Position numbers and translations under genes: made by a program. A stretch of 64,000 nucleotides of DNA from Streptomyces sp. DvalAA-43 (GTDB taxonomy: Bacteria; Actinomycetota; Actinomycetes; Streptomycetales; Streptomycetaceae). Of the stretch, positions 42,184-49,834 are shown one piece after another. The notes under the pieces are model-generated. The model searched no databases. It saw only the letters and a list, made by a program, of their open reading frames with translations, and was not told the DNA's origin. The stretch is from NCBI RefSeq assembly GCF_900091725.1, contig NZ_FMBW01000044.1:543827-607826 (forward strand), in the 5' to 3' direction. Each line of letters begins with the position of its first letter. The first letter of the stretch is position 1.

Positions 42184-42206
42184 ATTGTCTCGCCGAGCGA
42201 GATAAT
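42184..42206. promoter_or_regulatory. 23-bp dyad, probable MarR operator
   Basis: TCTCGC-CGA-GCGAGA (42188-42202) is a perfect inverted repeat, extended outward by ATT...AAT. It lies between the divergent MarR and hydrolase start codons; TAATAT at 42203-42208 could be the -10 of the hydrolase gene, so repressor binding would cover the promoter. Confidence 0.7.
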
Positions 42207-42244
42207 ATGCGGAATCCGGGAGCAGCACGGCCAGGGAGGCACCC

Positions 42245-43102
42245 ATGACAGTCACGGCACCACCCGCGTCGTTCCACGAGGAGTACGAAGAGGTCCTGGC
42301 GGCCGCCTGGCCCGCCGGCACGACGTACTCCAGGGTCACCACCCCGTACGGCACCACCCGCGTCAACAGCTGCGGCCCCGCGGACGCCCCGCCCCTGGTG
42401 CTGCTGCCCGGCGGCGGCGCCACCTCCACCGTCTGGTACGCCCAGGCGGCCCACCTGGGCCGTACCCACCGCGTCCACGCCGTCGACCTGATCGGCGACC
42501 CGGGCCGCAGCGTCGCGGGGGAGTACCCGATCCGCACGGTGCGGGACCTGACGTCCTGGCTCGACGGGGTGCTGGACGGACTGGGCGCGGACCGCACCGC
42601 GCTGGGCGGGCATTCCTACGGGGCCTGGATCGCCCTCCAGTACGCCCTGCACGCGCCTCACCGCGTCCCGAAGCTGGTCCTCGTGGACCCGACGCAGTGC
42701 TTCGCCGGATTCCGGCCCGGCTACCTGCTGCACGCACTGCCGATGCTGATCCGGCCCGCGGCACGGCGGACCCGGGCCTTCCTGGAGTGGGAGACGGGCG
42801 GCGCCGCGCTCGACCCGGCCTGGCTGCGCCTGCGTGACGCGGCCGCCGGATTCCCGTTCACCCGCCCGGTCACCGGGCCCCGCCCCACGCCCGAGGCCCT
42901 GCGCCGACTGGACGTACCGACCCTGCTCCTGCTCGCCGGACGCGGCCGGGCCCACGACCCGGCCCGCGTCGCCGCCACCGCGAACCGGCTGCTCCCACGA
43001 GTGACGACGGCGACGATTCCCGGCGCGACCCATCACACACTGCCGCTGCACGGACCGACGGCCGGCGAGCTGAACCGCAGGATCGAGGACTTCCTCGGGT
43101 GA
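42245..43102 (+). CDS. Alpha/beta hydrolase
   Basis: 285 residues. The oxyanion-hole segment LLPGGGATSTVWYAQ, the nucleophile elbow GGHSYGAWIAL and a C-terminal His (PGATHHTLPLHGP) are present, with an acid in the expected loop (GRGRAHDPARV). This is an esterase, lactonase or peptidase-like enzyme of unknown substrate. A good GGGAGG site precedes ATG 42245. It is probably controlled by the divergent MarR protein. Confidence 0.88.
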   Translation: MTVTAPPASFHEEYEEVLAAAWPAGTTYSRVTTPYGTTRVNSCGPADAPPLVLLPGGGATSTVWYAQAAHLGRTHRVHAVDLIGDPGRSVAGEYPIRTVRDLTSWLDGVLDGLGADRTALGGHSYGAWIALQYALHAPHRVPKLVLVDPTQCFAGFRPGYLLHALPMLIRPAARRTRAFLEWETGGAALDPAWLRLRDAAAGFPFTRPVTGPRPTPEALRRLDVPTLLLLAGRGRAHDPARVAATANRLLPRVTTATIPGATHHTLPLHGPTAGELNRRIEDFLG

Positions 43103-43125
43103 CGGGCGGTCGCACGGGCCGCCCG
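43103..43125. terminator. Short terminator hairpin
   Basis: CGGGCGG (43103-43109) and CCGCCCG (43119-43125) form a 7-bp stem between the convergent hydrolase and ArsC-like genes. Confidence 0.5.
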
Positions 43126-43132
43126 GGGAGGC

Positions 43133-43492
43133 TCAGCGCCCCAGCGCCTCGCGTACCGCCTCGTCCGTGCGCGCCACGACGGCGGTCCCGTCGTCCGCGG
43201 TGATGATCGGCCGCTGGATGAGCCTGGGCCGCTCGGTGAGGGCGGAGATCCACCGCTCACGCGAACCGGCCTCGCGCGGCCACTCCTTGAGCCCGAGCTC
43301 CTTCGCATCGGCCTCCTGCGTCCGCGTGATGTCCCACGGCTCCAGCCCGAGCCGGTCGAGCACGGCCCGGATCTCCTCCGGCGAGGGCACGTCCTCCAGA
43401 TAGCGGCGAACGGTGTATTCGGCACCCTCGGCATCGAGCAGCCGCACCGCGCCGCGGCACTTGGAACAGGCGGGATTGATCCAGATCTCCAT
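43133..43492 (-). CDS. ArsC/Spx-family protein
   Basis: 119 residues. The thioredoxin-like start MEIWINPACSKCRGAVRLL carries a CxxC, followed by VRRYLEDVPSPEEIRAVLDRLGL and the substrate-loop region RPRLIQRPII. The family includes glutaredoxin-coupled arsenate reductases (ArsC) and YffB/Spx-like proteins. No arsenic operon genes are nearby, so arsenate reduction is unproven. It converges on the hydrolase gene. Confidence 0.82.
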   Translation of the reverse strand: MEIWINPACSKCRGAVRLLDAEGAEYTVRRYLEDVPSPEEIRAVLDRLGLEPWDITRTQEADAKELGLKEWPREAGSRERWISALTERPRLIQRPIITADDGTAVVARTDEAVREALGR

Positions 43493-43612
43493 GGGGCCCA
43501 AGGTACGCGAGGTACTCCCCGAAAGCCCCTCTGGCCAGGGCCGATTGTCAGTGCCGGGCAGTAAAATGGAGGCAGTTCGTGAGGGTTCCACGACCGTGCC
43601 AGGAGGTTGCCC

Positions 43613-43882
43613 ATGGCCGTTGCCACAGTCACGACCAAGCCGCTCCACAAGCCCCTGACGAAGAAGCCGCTCCCCGCGGGCCGACCCCGTGAGTGGTACG
43701 TCTCCCACAACCGCCGCCTGAAGGCCATGCGGCTGGCGATCGCCCTGCTGGACACGGGCGTCTACTACCCGTCGACCGCGACCAACGACAAGATACGGGC
43801 CACTGCCGAGCGCACCGGCATCCACCCGCCGTCCGACACGACCTGCCGCATGGTCCGTGCCCTGATCCGCTACGGCCGCTGA
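43613..43882 (+). CDS. Small conserved protein, 89 residues, unknown function
   Basis: From ATG 43613 with AGGAGG six bases upstream. It is basic (TKPLHKPLTKKPLPAGRPR) with a middle part LKAMRLAIALLDTGVYYPST and a C-terminal THPPSD-like loop then CRMVRALIRYGR. The start site, codon bias and an AT-rich promoter stretch (AGTAAAATGG near 43560) make it a real gene. I recognise no domain; the charged, helical content could suit a nucleic-acid or protein-binding role. Confidence 0.75.
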   Translation: MAVATVTTKPLHKPLTKKPLPAGRPREWYVSHNRRLKAMRLAIALLDTGVYYPSTATNDKIRATAERTGIHPPSDTTCRMVRALIRYGR

Positions 43883-43898
43883 CGGCCGGCGCACCCGT

Positions 43899-43938
43899 GG
43901 CTGTGCCCCCGCGCCCTCCGGGGCCCGGGGGCACAGCC
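43899..43938. terminator. Perfect 13-bp terminator hairpin
   Basis: GGCTGTGCCCCCG (43899-43911) pairs exactly with CGGGGGCACAGCC (43926-43938) between the convergent small-protein and membrane-protein genes. Confidence 0.8.
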
Positions 43939-43944
43939 GTTGCC

Positions 43945-44382
43945 TCAGAACCCGTCACAGGTCGCCGTGGCGAAGGCCCCGGAGGCCGTGGCCGTCCGTA
44001 CGGTCCCGTCGTCCACCGTCACGGCACAGGCCACCTCGCCGCCCGACGCACCGAGGGTGACGGCGAAGGAGCCGCCGTTCATGAAGCCCCTGGTCCGCGT
44101 CTCCGCGGCCCACGGCAGCGTCCGCAGAGTCAGCCGCGCGGTCGCGAGGTCGCCGTCGCGCCAGGTCGGATAGGTGACGGTGACGTCCTTGGCGGTGCCG
44201 GTGACCCGGTAGCCGATCCGGCGCGGCTCCGTCCCGTCCCTCGACAGCGCACCGGCGACCAGCTCGACGGCCACGGCACCCCCGGTGGCCAGCGCGAGCA
44301 CGACCACCAGCAGCACCCACGGCCACCGCCGTCGCCCACGCGGCATCGCCTCCGGTGCGCCGTCCACGCCCTGATCGCACAT
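43945..44382 (-). CDS. Single-pass membrane-anchored protein, MmpS-like
   Basis: 145 residues. A basic N-terminus (PRGRRRWPWVLLVVVLALATGGAVAVELV) anchors the protein; the outside part is a small beta-rich domain (RIGYRVTGTAKDVTVTYPTWRDG...GGEVACAVTVDDG...ATATCDGF). The layout resembles mycobacterial MmpS accessory proteins, though no MMPL gene is adjacent. Two cysteines may form a disulphide. The function is unknown. Confidence 0.75.
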   Translation of the reverse strand: MCDQGVDGAPEAMPRGRRRWPWVLLVVVLALATGGAVAVELVAGALSRDGTEPRRIGYRVTGTAKDVTVTYPTWRDGDLATARLTLRTLPWAAETRTRGFMNGGSFAVTLGASGGEVACAVTVDDGTVRTATASGAFATATCDGF

Positions 44383-44513
44383 GCCCCCAGCCTCGACCGC
44401 CCTCCACCACGTCGCGAATCGAGGTCCTGGCCCTCACCCGTCCGGCATACACGGCATGCGCCCCGCCCCACCGCCCCGTTGACTGGGACGAAAGGGCAAC
44501 CGCTGGAGGCACG

Positions 44514-44996
44514 ATGACGAGGAAAGCCGCGCGAGGCGTGTGGGCCGTACTGCTGACAACAGCCGTGATCTCGACGGCCGCTGCCTGCTCCGACGACGGC
44601 GGCACCTCCAGCACCGCGTCCAGGGCCGCGTCCGCCGCGGCATCGGTGGCCTCCCGGGGCGCCGACGTGGTCGCCTCGGCGACGGCCGCCGCGAGCGAGA
44701 AACTGAACAGCTTCAAGAACGGCGTGAACGCCAAGGACGACGTCGAGCTGGGCAGACCGACCACCGACGGCGACGGCCGCGCCACCGCGAAGGTCACCGT
44801 GAAGAACACCACCGACTCGTCGAAGTCGTATGCGGTGCAGGTCAACTTCCGCGACGGAAAAGGCAATCTGCAGGACACGGTGGTGGTGACGGTCGCCGAC
44901 GTAGCCGCCAGGACAGCCAAGGACGCCGTGGCCCGCAGCAACCGCAAGCTGTCTGGCGACATCAAGGCCGACGTGGGAACGGCCCTGCGGCACTGA
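44514..44996 (+). CDS. Small secreted lipoprotein with FxLYD-like beta domain
   Basis: 160 residues. The signal peptide ends in a lipobox with Cys25 (ISTAAACSDD). A helical Ala/Ser stretch (ASRAASAAASVASRGADVV) leads to a beta domain: RATAKVTVKNTTDSSKSYAVQVNFRDGKGNLQDTVVVTVADV. The last fits a FxLYD or DUF-type immunoglobulin-like fold. GGAGG lies just before ATG. It is divergent to the membrane-anchored protein at 43945-44382, and both may work at the cell surface. Confidence 0.8.
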   Translation: MTRKAARGVWAVLLTTAVISTAAACSDDGGTSSTASRAASAAASVASRGADVVASATAAASEKLNSFKNGVNAKDDVELGRPTTDGDGRATAKVTVKNTTDSSKSYAVQVNFRDGKGNLQDTVVVTVADVAARTAKDAVARSNRKLSGDIKADVGTALRH

Positions 44997-45162
44997 CGGG
45001 ACGACCGCCCCTTGGGCACGACTACGTCGGCGGAGCGGTTGCCCGGGATCGCCGGTCTCCAGGGCCCCGAAGTCGATTCCGAGGCGTGCATCTCTTCGGC
45101 GCGAGTGATCGGCGCCCCTCGCGACGTACGGCGACCACCGAGCGAACGGGTACGCGGACGAA

Positions 45163-45200
45163 CGAGGGCCGCCACCCCGATCGCGGGGTGGCGGCCCTCG
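45163..45200. terminator. Perfect 17-bp terminator hairpin of glnA
   Basis: CGAGGGCCGCCACCCCG (45163-45179) and its exact complement (45184-45200) with loop ATCG, 48 bases past the glnA stop. Confidence 0.85.
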
Positions 45201-45248
45201 TCCAAGCCGGTCTCCGGGGCTCGGCCCCAGCTCATCCGGCTCCGCACC

Positions 45249-46658
45249 TTAGAGGTCGAAGTACAGCTCGAACTCGTGCGGGTGCGGGCGCAGCTGGATC
45301 GGGGCGATCTCGTTGGTGCGCTTGTAGTCGATCCAGGTCTCGATCAGGTCGGACGTGAAGACGCCGCCGGCCTGGAGGTACTCGTTGTCCGCCTCCAGCG
45401 CGTCCAGGACGGCCGGGAGGGAGGTCGGGACCTGCTGGACGTTCGCGTGCTCCTCGGGAGCCAGCTCGTAGAGGTCCTTGTCGATCGGCTCGGCCGGCTC
45501 GATCTTGTTCTTGATGCCGTCCAGGCCCGCCATCAGCAGCGCGGAGAAGGCCAGGTACGGGTTGGACGACGGGTCCGGGGCGCGGAACTCGACGCGCTTG
45601 GCCTTCGGGTTGGAGCCCGTGATCGGGATGCGCATCGCGGCCGAGCGGTTGCGCTGCGAGTACACCATGTTGACCGGGGCCTCGAAGCCGGGGACCAGGC
45701 GGTGGTAGGAGTTCACCGTCGGGTTGGTGAAGGCCAGCAGCGACGGGGCGTGCTTGAGGATGCCGCCGATGTAGTAGCGGGCCATGTCCGAGAGGCCCGC
45801 GTAACCCTGCTCGTCGTAGAACAGCGGGTCGCCGCCGGCCCACAGGGACTGGTGGACGTGCATGCCCGAGCCGTTGTCGCCGAAGATCGGCTTCGGCATG
45901 AAGGTCGCGGTCTTGCCGTTGCGCCAGGCGACGTTCTTCACGATGTACTTGAAGAGCATCAGGTCGTCGGCCGCGGCGAGCAGCGTGTTGAACTTGTAGT
46001 TGATCTCGGCCTGGCCGGCGGTGCCGACCTCGTGGTGCTGGCGCTCGATCTGGAGGCCGCTGTTCTCCAGCTCCAGGGACATCTCGGCACGCAGGTCGGC
46101 GAAGTGGTCGACCGGCGGGACCGGGAAGTAACCGCCCTTGTAGCGGACCTTGTAGCCGCGGTTGTTCTCTACCGCACCGGTGTTCCAGGCGCCGGCCTCG
46201 GAGTCGATGTGGTAGAAGCTCTCGTTCGCCGACGTCTGGAAGCGGACGTTGTCGAAGACGTAGAACTCGGCCTCGGGGCCGAAGTACGCGGTGTCGGCGA
46301 TGCCGGTGGAGGCGAGGTACGCCTCGGCCTTCTTGGCCACGTTCCGCGGGTCACGGCTGTACTGCTCGCCGGTGATCGGGTCGTGGATGAAGAAGTTGAT
46401 GTTGACGGTCTTGTCACGGCGGAAGGGGTCGACCCGGGCGGTCGACAGGTCCGCGCGCAGCGCCATGTCGGACTCGTGGATGGCCTGGAAGCCGCGGATC
46501 GACGAGCCGTCGAAGGCAAGCTCGTCGGCCGGGTCGAAGGTCGCCGCCGGGACGGTGACGTGCTGCATCACACCGGGCAGGTCACAGAACCGGACGTCGA
46601 TGAACTTGACGTCATTGTCGGCGATGTACTTCTTCGCGTCGTCGGCGTTCTGGAACAT
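45249..46658 (-). CDS. glnA: Glutamine synthetase I
   Basis: 469 residues, the exact usual length. Landmarks: FCDLPGVMQHVTVPA, FDGSSIRGF, GPEAEFYVFD, the ammonia/ATP site KPIFGDNGSGMHVHQS, and the adenylylation site Tyr397 in KDLYELAPEE, so the enzyme is probably adenylylated by GlnE. It makes glutamine in the cytoplasm as a dodecamer. AGGAGG precedes ATG 46658. A GlnR box lies about 100 bp upstream, as in S. coelicolor. The second GS (glnII) is 9 kb away in the same orientation. Confidence 0.96.
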   Translation of the reverse strand: MFQNADDAKKYIADNDVKFIDVRFCDLPGVMQHVTVPAATFDPADELAFDGSSIRGFQAIHESDMALRADLSTARVDPFRRDKTVNINFFIHDPITGEQYSRDPRNVAKKAEAYLASTGIADTAYFGPEAEFYVFDNVRFQTSANESFYHIDSEAGAWNTGAVENNRGYKVRYKGGYFPVPPVDHFADLRAEMSLELENSGLQIERQHHEVGTAGQAEINYKFNTLLAAADDLMLFKYIVKNVAWRNGKTATFMPKPIFGDNGSGMHVHQSLWAGGDPLFYDEQGYAGLSDMARYYIGGILKHAPSLLAFTNPTVNSYHRLVPGFEAPVNMVYSQRNRSAAMRIPITGSNPKAKRVEFRAPDPSSNPYLAFSALLMAGLDGIKNKIEPAEPIDKDLYELAPEEHANVQQVPTSLPAVLDALEADNEYLQAGGVFTSDLIETWIDYKRTNEIAPIQLRPHPHEFELYFDL

Positions 46659-46755
46659 CCAACTCCTCCTACTCCCGGCCCGGGAGGGACGGGGTTGTAG
46701 CTCGTGGTGCGGCCAGTGCGGTGGCACACGCTGGACCCGACCATAGGCAGACCGG

Positions 46756-46793
46756 ATTTCTCAAGCATGACCCATTTGTTTCGCAGAAGTTAA
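46756..46793 (-). promoter_or_regulatory. GlnR box upstream of glnA
   Basis: On the minus strand TTAAC, GAAAC, GTCAT and GAAAT are each separated by 6 bases, matching the GlnR consensus better than the glnII box at the second element. It lies 98-135 bases upstream of the ATG. The surrounding 40 bp are unusually AT-rich. Confidence 0.88.
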
Positions 46794-46912
46794 CCGGGGC
46801 GGGTGTGACCGGCGCCCCGTGGCCCGATAGAGGCCCGTGTCCCGGCCGCTCCGGGGGCCGGCCGTGGCACCCGCCCGGCCGGGCGGGCGGACGGGCGCAG
46901 TACCGTGTTCGG

Positions 46913-47380
46913 GTGGACAACAGGCAAGTAATCGGATCGTGGCTCTCCGGTCCTCGCGCGGCCGCCGAGGAGATGGGGGCCGACTTCGGCTACCGGGGCA
47001 AGCGGCTTGGCCTGCCCGAGCACGGACCGGGCTCCGTGGCACCGCTCGGCCGGCGCTTCGGCGCGCTCTTCATCGACTGGGCGCTGTGCCTGCTGATCGC
47101 ATACGGGCTGTTCGCCCGCGGTGACCAGCAGGCGGCCGGAAACTGGGCGCTGGGCATCTTCTTCGTACTGAGCGTGCTCACCGTCGGGACCATCGGCTGT
47201 ACGCCGGGCAAGCGCATCCTGGGCATCAGGGTCGTCGCCGAGAACGGCGGGCGGCTGACGTTCGGACGGGTGATCGTCCGCAGCGCGCTGGTCTGCCTGG
47301 TGATCCCGGCCCTGGTCTGGGACCGCGACGGCCGCGGCCTGCACGACCGGCTGGCCCGCGCCGTCCAGGTCCGTTTCTGA
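46913..47380 (+). CDS. RDD-family membrane protein
   Basis: 155 residues from GTG 46913 (MDNRQVIGSWLSGPR). The RDD motif is here as RRFGALFIDWALC near residue 48, followed by two further membrane segments and the second conserved block GCTPGKRILGIRVVAENGG. RDD proteins are small multi-pass proteins whose role is mostly unknown; some are Na+/H+ antiporters. It is divergent from glnA and converges on the DUF4191 gene. Confidence 0.88.
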   Translation: MDNRQVIGSWLSGPRAAAEEMGADFGYRGKRLGLPEHGPGSVAPLGRRFGALFIDWALCLLIAYGLFARGDQQAAGNWALGIFFVLSVLTVGTIGCTPGKRILGIRVVAENGGRLTFGRVIVRSALVCLVIPALVWDRDGRGLHDRLARAVQVRF

Positions 47381-47410
47381 GGCGCAGACGGCGGCAGGAG
47401 ACGGCAGAAG

Positions 47411-47459
47411 ACGAAGAGGCGGGGCGCGAACCGATCCGGTTCGCGCCCCGCCTCTTCGT
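47411..47459. terminator. Perfect 23-bp terminator hairpin
   Basis: Arms 47411-47433 and 47437-47459 are exact complements (ACGAAGAGGCGGGGCGCG...) with loop ATC, between convergent RDD and DUF4191 genes. It is the strongest hairpin in the window. Confidence 0.9.
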
Positions 47460-47471
47460 ACGTGTCCGGCG

Positions 47472-48179
47472 TCAGCGCATCTTTCCGCCGCGCGGCATCC
47501 GCATGCCCTTCGGCATGGGGCCCTTGGGCAGCGGCATGTTGCTCATCAGGTCACCCATCGCGCGCAGCCGGTCGTTGGCGGCCGTCACCTGCGGGCCGGT
47601 GAGGACGCGCGGCAGCTTCAGCATCTTGGTGCGCACCTTCTTGAGCGGCACCTGGCCCTCGTCGTTGCCGACGATGATGTCGTGCACCGGTACGTCGACC
47701 AGGATGCGCGCCATCTTCTTCTTCTCGGCCGCGAGCAGCAGCTTCACCCGGTTCGCGTTGCCCTCGCCGACCAGCACGATGCCCGCCTTGCCGACGGCGC
47801 GGTGGACGACGTCCTGGCTGCGGTTCATCGCGACCGCGGGAGTCGTGGTCCAGCCCCGCCCCACGCGGTCCAGCACCGCCGCCGCGGCGCCCGGCTGGCC
47901 CTCCATCTGCCCGAAGGCGGCACGCTCGGCACGCCGTCCGAAGACGATCGCCATCGCGAGGAGGCCCAGCACGAAGCCCAGGATGCCCAGATAGATCGGG
48001 TGGCCGATCAGGAAGCCGACCCCGAGGAGGACACCGAAGGTGACAATTCCCACGCCCGCGACGACAAGACCGACCTTCGGGTCGGACCGCCTGGCCATCT
48101 TGTAGGTCAGGGCGATCTGCTTGAGCCGCCCCGCGTTCTCGGCGCTGTCCGCGCCTTCAGTGTTTGCCTTCCTCGCCAT
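47472..48179 (-). CDS. DUF4191 membrane protein
   Basis: 235 residues. A basic N-terminus and two membrane segments (VGLVVAGVGIVTFGVLLGVGFLIG, IYLGILGFVLGLLAMAIVFG) precede a soluble domain with HRAVGKAGIVLVGEG and KKMARILVDVPVHDIIVG; the tail is Met/Pro/Lys-rich. This is the conserved actinobacterial DUF4191 family always found next to lipA. The link suggests a role near lipoylation or membrane homeostasis, but none is known. It is downstream of the small gene at 48190-48399. Confidence 0.9.
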   Translation of the reverse strand: MARKANTEGADSAENAGRLKQIALTYKMARRSDPKVGLVVAGVGIVTFGVLLGVGFLIGHPIYLGILGFVLGLLAMAIVFGRRAERAAFGQMEGQPGAAAAVLDRVGRGWTTTPAVAMNRSQDVVHRAVGKAGIVLVGEGNANRVKLLLAAEKKKMARILVDVPVHDIIVGNDEGQVPLKKVRTKMLKLPRVLTGPQVTAANDRLRAMGDLMSNMPLPKGPMPKGMRMPRGGKMR

Positions 48180-48189
48180 GTACAGAAGT

Positions 48190-48399
48190 TTACGTGGCCT
48201 GGGAACGGTGGTCGGCCGCGGCCTCCAGTACGTACTCGGCCTCGACCCTGTCCTTGGCCCGGCGGCGGTCCTCCAGGACGGCGGTCCATGCGTTGCGGCG
48301 GGCGGTGCGCTGGCCGCCGGCCAGGACCAGCGACTCGACGGCACGGAGAGCATCGGTGACGGAAGGGATGGCGGTGGCGCGTACCGGCACGGCCTGCAT
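48190..48399 (-). CDS. Small conserved protein, 69 residues, unknown function
   Basis: From ATG 48399 with GAGGAG about 8 bases upstream. The predicted protein is alpha-helical: SVTDALRAVESLVLAGGQRT then a charged RRNAWTAVLEDRRRAKDRVE helix. It lies 10 bases before the DUF4191 gene on the same strand, between it and lipA, as I recall for S. coelicolor (a small protein next to lipA). No domain is recognised. Confidence 0.7.
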   Translation of the reverse strand: MQAVPVRATAIPSVTDALRAVESLVLAGGQRTARRNAWTAVLEDRRRAKDRVEAEYVLEAAADHRSQAT

Positions 48400-48427
48400 C
48401 GTGGAGATCTCCTCGGAGCGGATGTGC

Positions 48428-48482
48428 GGACTGAGTTGCGGGACTCAGTTGCCCGGACCGAACTGCCCGGGACTGCGTTGCG
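48428..48482. repeat. Four degenerate 13-14-bp tandem repeats
   Basis: Units GGACTGAGTTGC, GGACTCAGTTGCCC, GGACCGAACTGCCC and GGGACTGCGTTGCG follow each other. They lie in the 337-bp gap 48400-48736 upstream of the small gene, where no other gene is evident. Confidence 0.6.
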
Positions 48483-48580
48483 CGAAGTGGGTGGCGTGCG
48501 CTGGGCGCGGGAAGCGGGGCGGCAGCGGCCGGACGGCCGCCGCCGGCCACCGCGCCGTGTGCACCCAGCGTCACTGCTCG

Positions 48581-48609
48581 GTGTTACCAGCGCATGACCG
48601 GTCGGTCAA
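48581..48609 (-). promoter_or_regulatory. Candidate promoter with TGACC/GGTCA dyad
   Basis: On the minus strand TTGACC (48609-48604), a 17-base spacer and TAACAC (48586-48581) form a fair promoter for the small gene and DUF4191. The -35 lies inside TGACC-GGTC-GGTCA (48595-48608), a dyad. Confidence 0.4.
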
Positions 48610-48736
48610 ACACCAATGAAACCTTGATACGGGCGCCGCGCACGTCGAAGCGGCCCATACGCGCCTCCGACCTGCGGGGAGCGTACGGGCCGCACCGGCT
48701 CAGCTATTACTCAGCGGTAGCTTCTTGTGCTCGGAT

Positions 48737-49702
48737 TCACACGGTGGGCGCCGCGGCGACGGCGCCGCGCCGCTCGATCGCCTGCTGGAAGAGACGTCCC
48801 GCGCGGTACGAGGAACGGACCAGCGGCCCGGACATCACACCGGAGTAGCCGATCTCGTCGGCCTCCTCCTTCAGCTCCACGAACTCCTGCGGCTTCACCC
48901 AGCGCTCCACCGGGTGGTGGCGCACGGACGGCCGCAGGTACTGCGTGATCGTGATGAGCTCGCAGCCCGCGTCGTACAGGTCCTGGAGCGCCTCGCTGAC
49001 TTCCTCGCGGGTCTCGCCCATGCCGAGGATCAGGTTGGACTTGGTCACCAGACCGGCCTCGCGGGCCCGCGTGATGACTTCGAGGGAGCGCTCGTAACGG
49101 AAGCCGGGGCGGATCCGCTTGAAGATCCGCGGCACCGTCTCGACGTTGTGCGCGAGCACCTCGGGGCGCGAGGAGAAGACCTCGGCGAGCTGCTCGGGCT
49201 CCGCGTTGAAGTCGGGGATCAGCAGCTCGACCTTGGTGCGGCCGGCCTCCCGCTCCGCCGTCAGCGCGTGGATCTGGCGCACGGTCTCCGCGTACAGCCA
49301 GGCTCCGCCGTCCTCCAGGTCGTCGCGGGCGACGCCGGTGATGGTGGCGTAGTTCAGGTCCATCGTGACGACGGACTCGCCGACGCGGCGGGGCTCGTCC
49401 CGGTCCAGCGCCTGCGGCTTGCCCGTGTCGATCTGGCAGAAGTCACAGCGCCGGGTGCACTGGTCACCACCGATGAGGAAGGTGGCCTCGCGGTCCTCCC
49501 AGCATTCGAAGATGTTGGGGCAGCCGGCCTCCTGGCACACCGTGTGCAGACCCTCGCTCTTCACGAGTTTCTGCAGCTGGTTGTACTCGGGGCCCATCTT
49601 CGCCCGGGTTTTGATCCACTCGGGCTTGCGCTCGATGGGGGTCTGGCTGTTCCGGACCTCCAGGCGCAGCATCTTGCGCCCGTCGGGTGCGACAGCGGAC
49701 AC
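48737..49702 (-). CDS. lipA: Lipoyl synthase
   Basis: 321 residues from GTG 49702, with GGGGAG about 7 bases upstream; an ATG at 49750 would add 16 residues. The auxiliary cluster cysteines are in CQEAGCPNIFECW and the radical-SAM cluster is CTRRCDFC. The enzyme inserts two sulphurs into octanoyl groups on E2 and H proteins to make lipoyl. It lies next to lipB, and the E2 acyltransferase that needs the cofactor is encoded at the right end. Confidence 0.96.
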   Translation of the reverse strand: MSAVAPDGRKMLRLEVRNSQTPIERKPEWIKTRAKMGPEYNQLQKLVKSEGLHTVCQEAGCPNIFECWEDREATFLIGGDQCTRRCDFCQIDTGKPQALDRDEPRRVGESVVTMDLNYATITGVARDDLEDGGAWLYAETVRQIHALTAEREAGRTKVELLIPDFNAEPEQLAEVFSSRPEVLAHNVETVPRIFKRIRPGFRYERSLEVITRAREAGLVTKSNLILGMGETREEVSEALQDLYDAGCELITITQYLRPSVRHHPVERWVKPQEFVELKEEADEIGYSGVMSGPLVRSSYRAGRLFQQAIERRGAVAAAPTV

Positions 49703-49768
49703 TCCGGCACTCCCCTTTGCTTTCACTGCATTGGATTCTTCGGCGAACACCAGGGTACGCCCGTGGTT

Positions 49769-49786
49769 CAGACGGCTTTACGTCTG
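49769..49786. terminator. Small hairpin between lipB and lipA
   Basis: CAGACG and CGTCTG pair around GCTTTA in the 132-bp gap between lipB and lipA. It may reduce read-through from lipB. Confidence 0.4.
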
Positions 49787-49834
49787 GCCAACCTGTGGCC
49801 GGCAGGGCCTATTCCCCGCCGGATGATCCGTACG

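Noticed and set aside
43133..43492. Arsenic resistance function
   Set aside because: Only an ArsC/Spx-like protein is present; there is no arsR, arsB or acr3 gene around it.
45012..46700. Plus-strand open frame over glnA
   Set aside because: It is antisense to glutamine synthetase I, Val/Gly/Arg-rich and has no recognisable domain.
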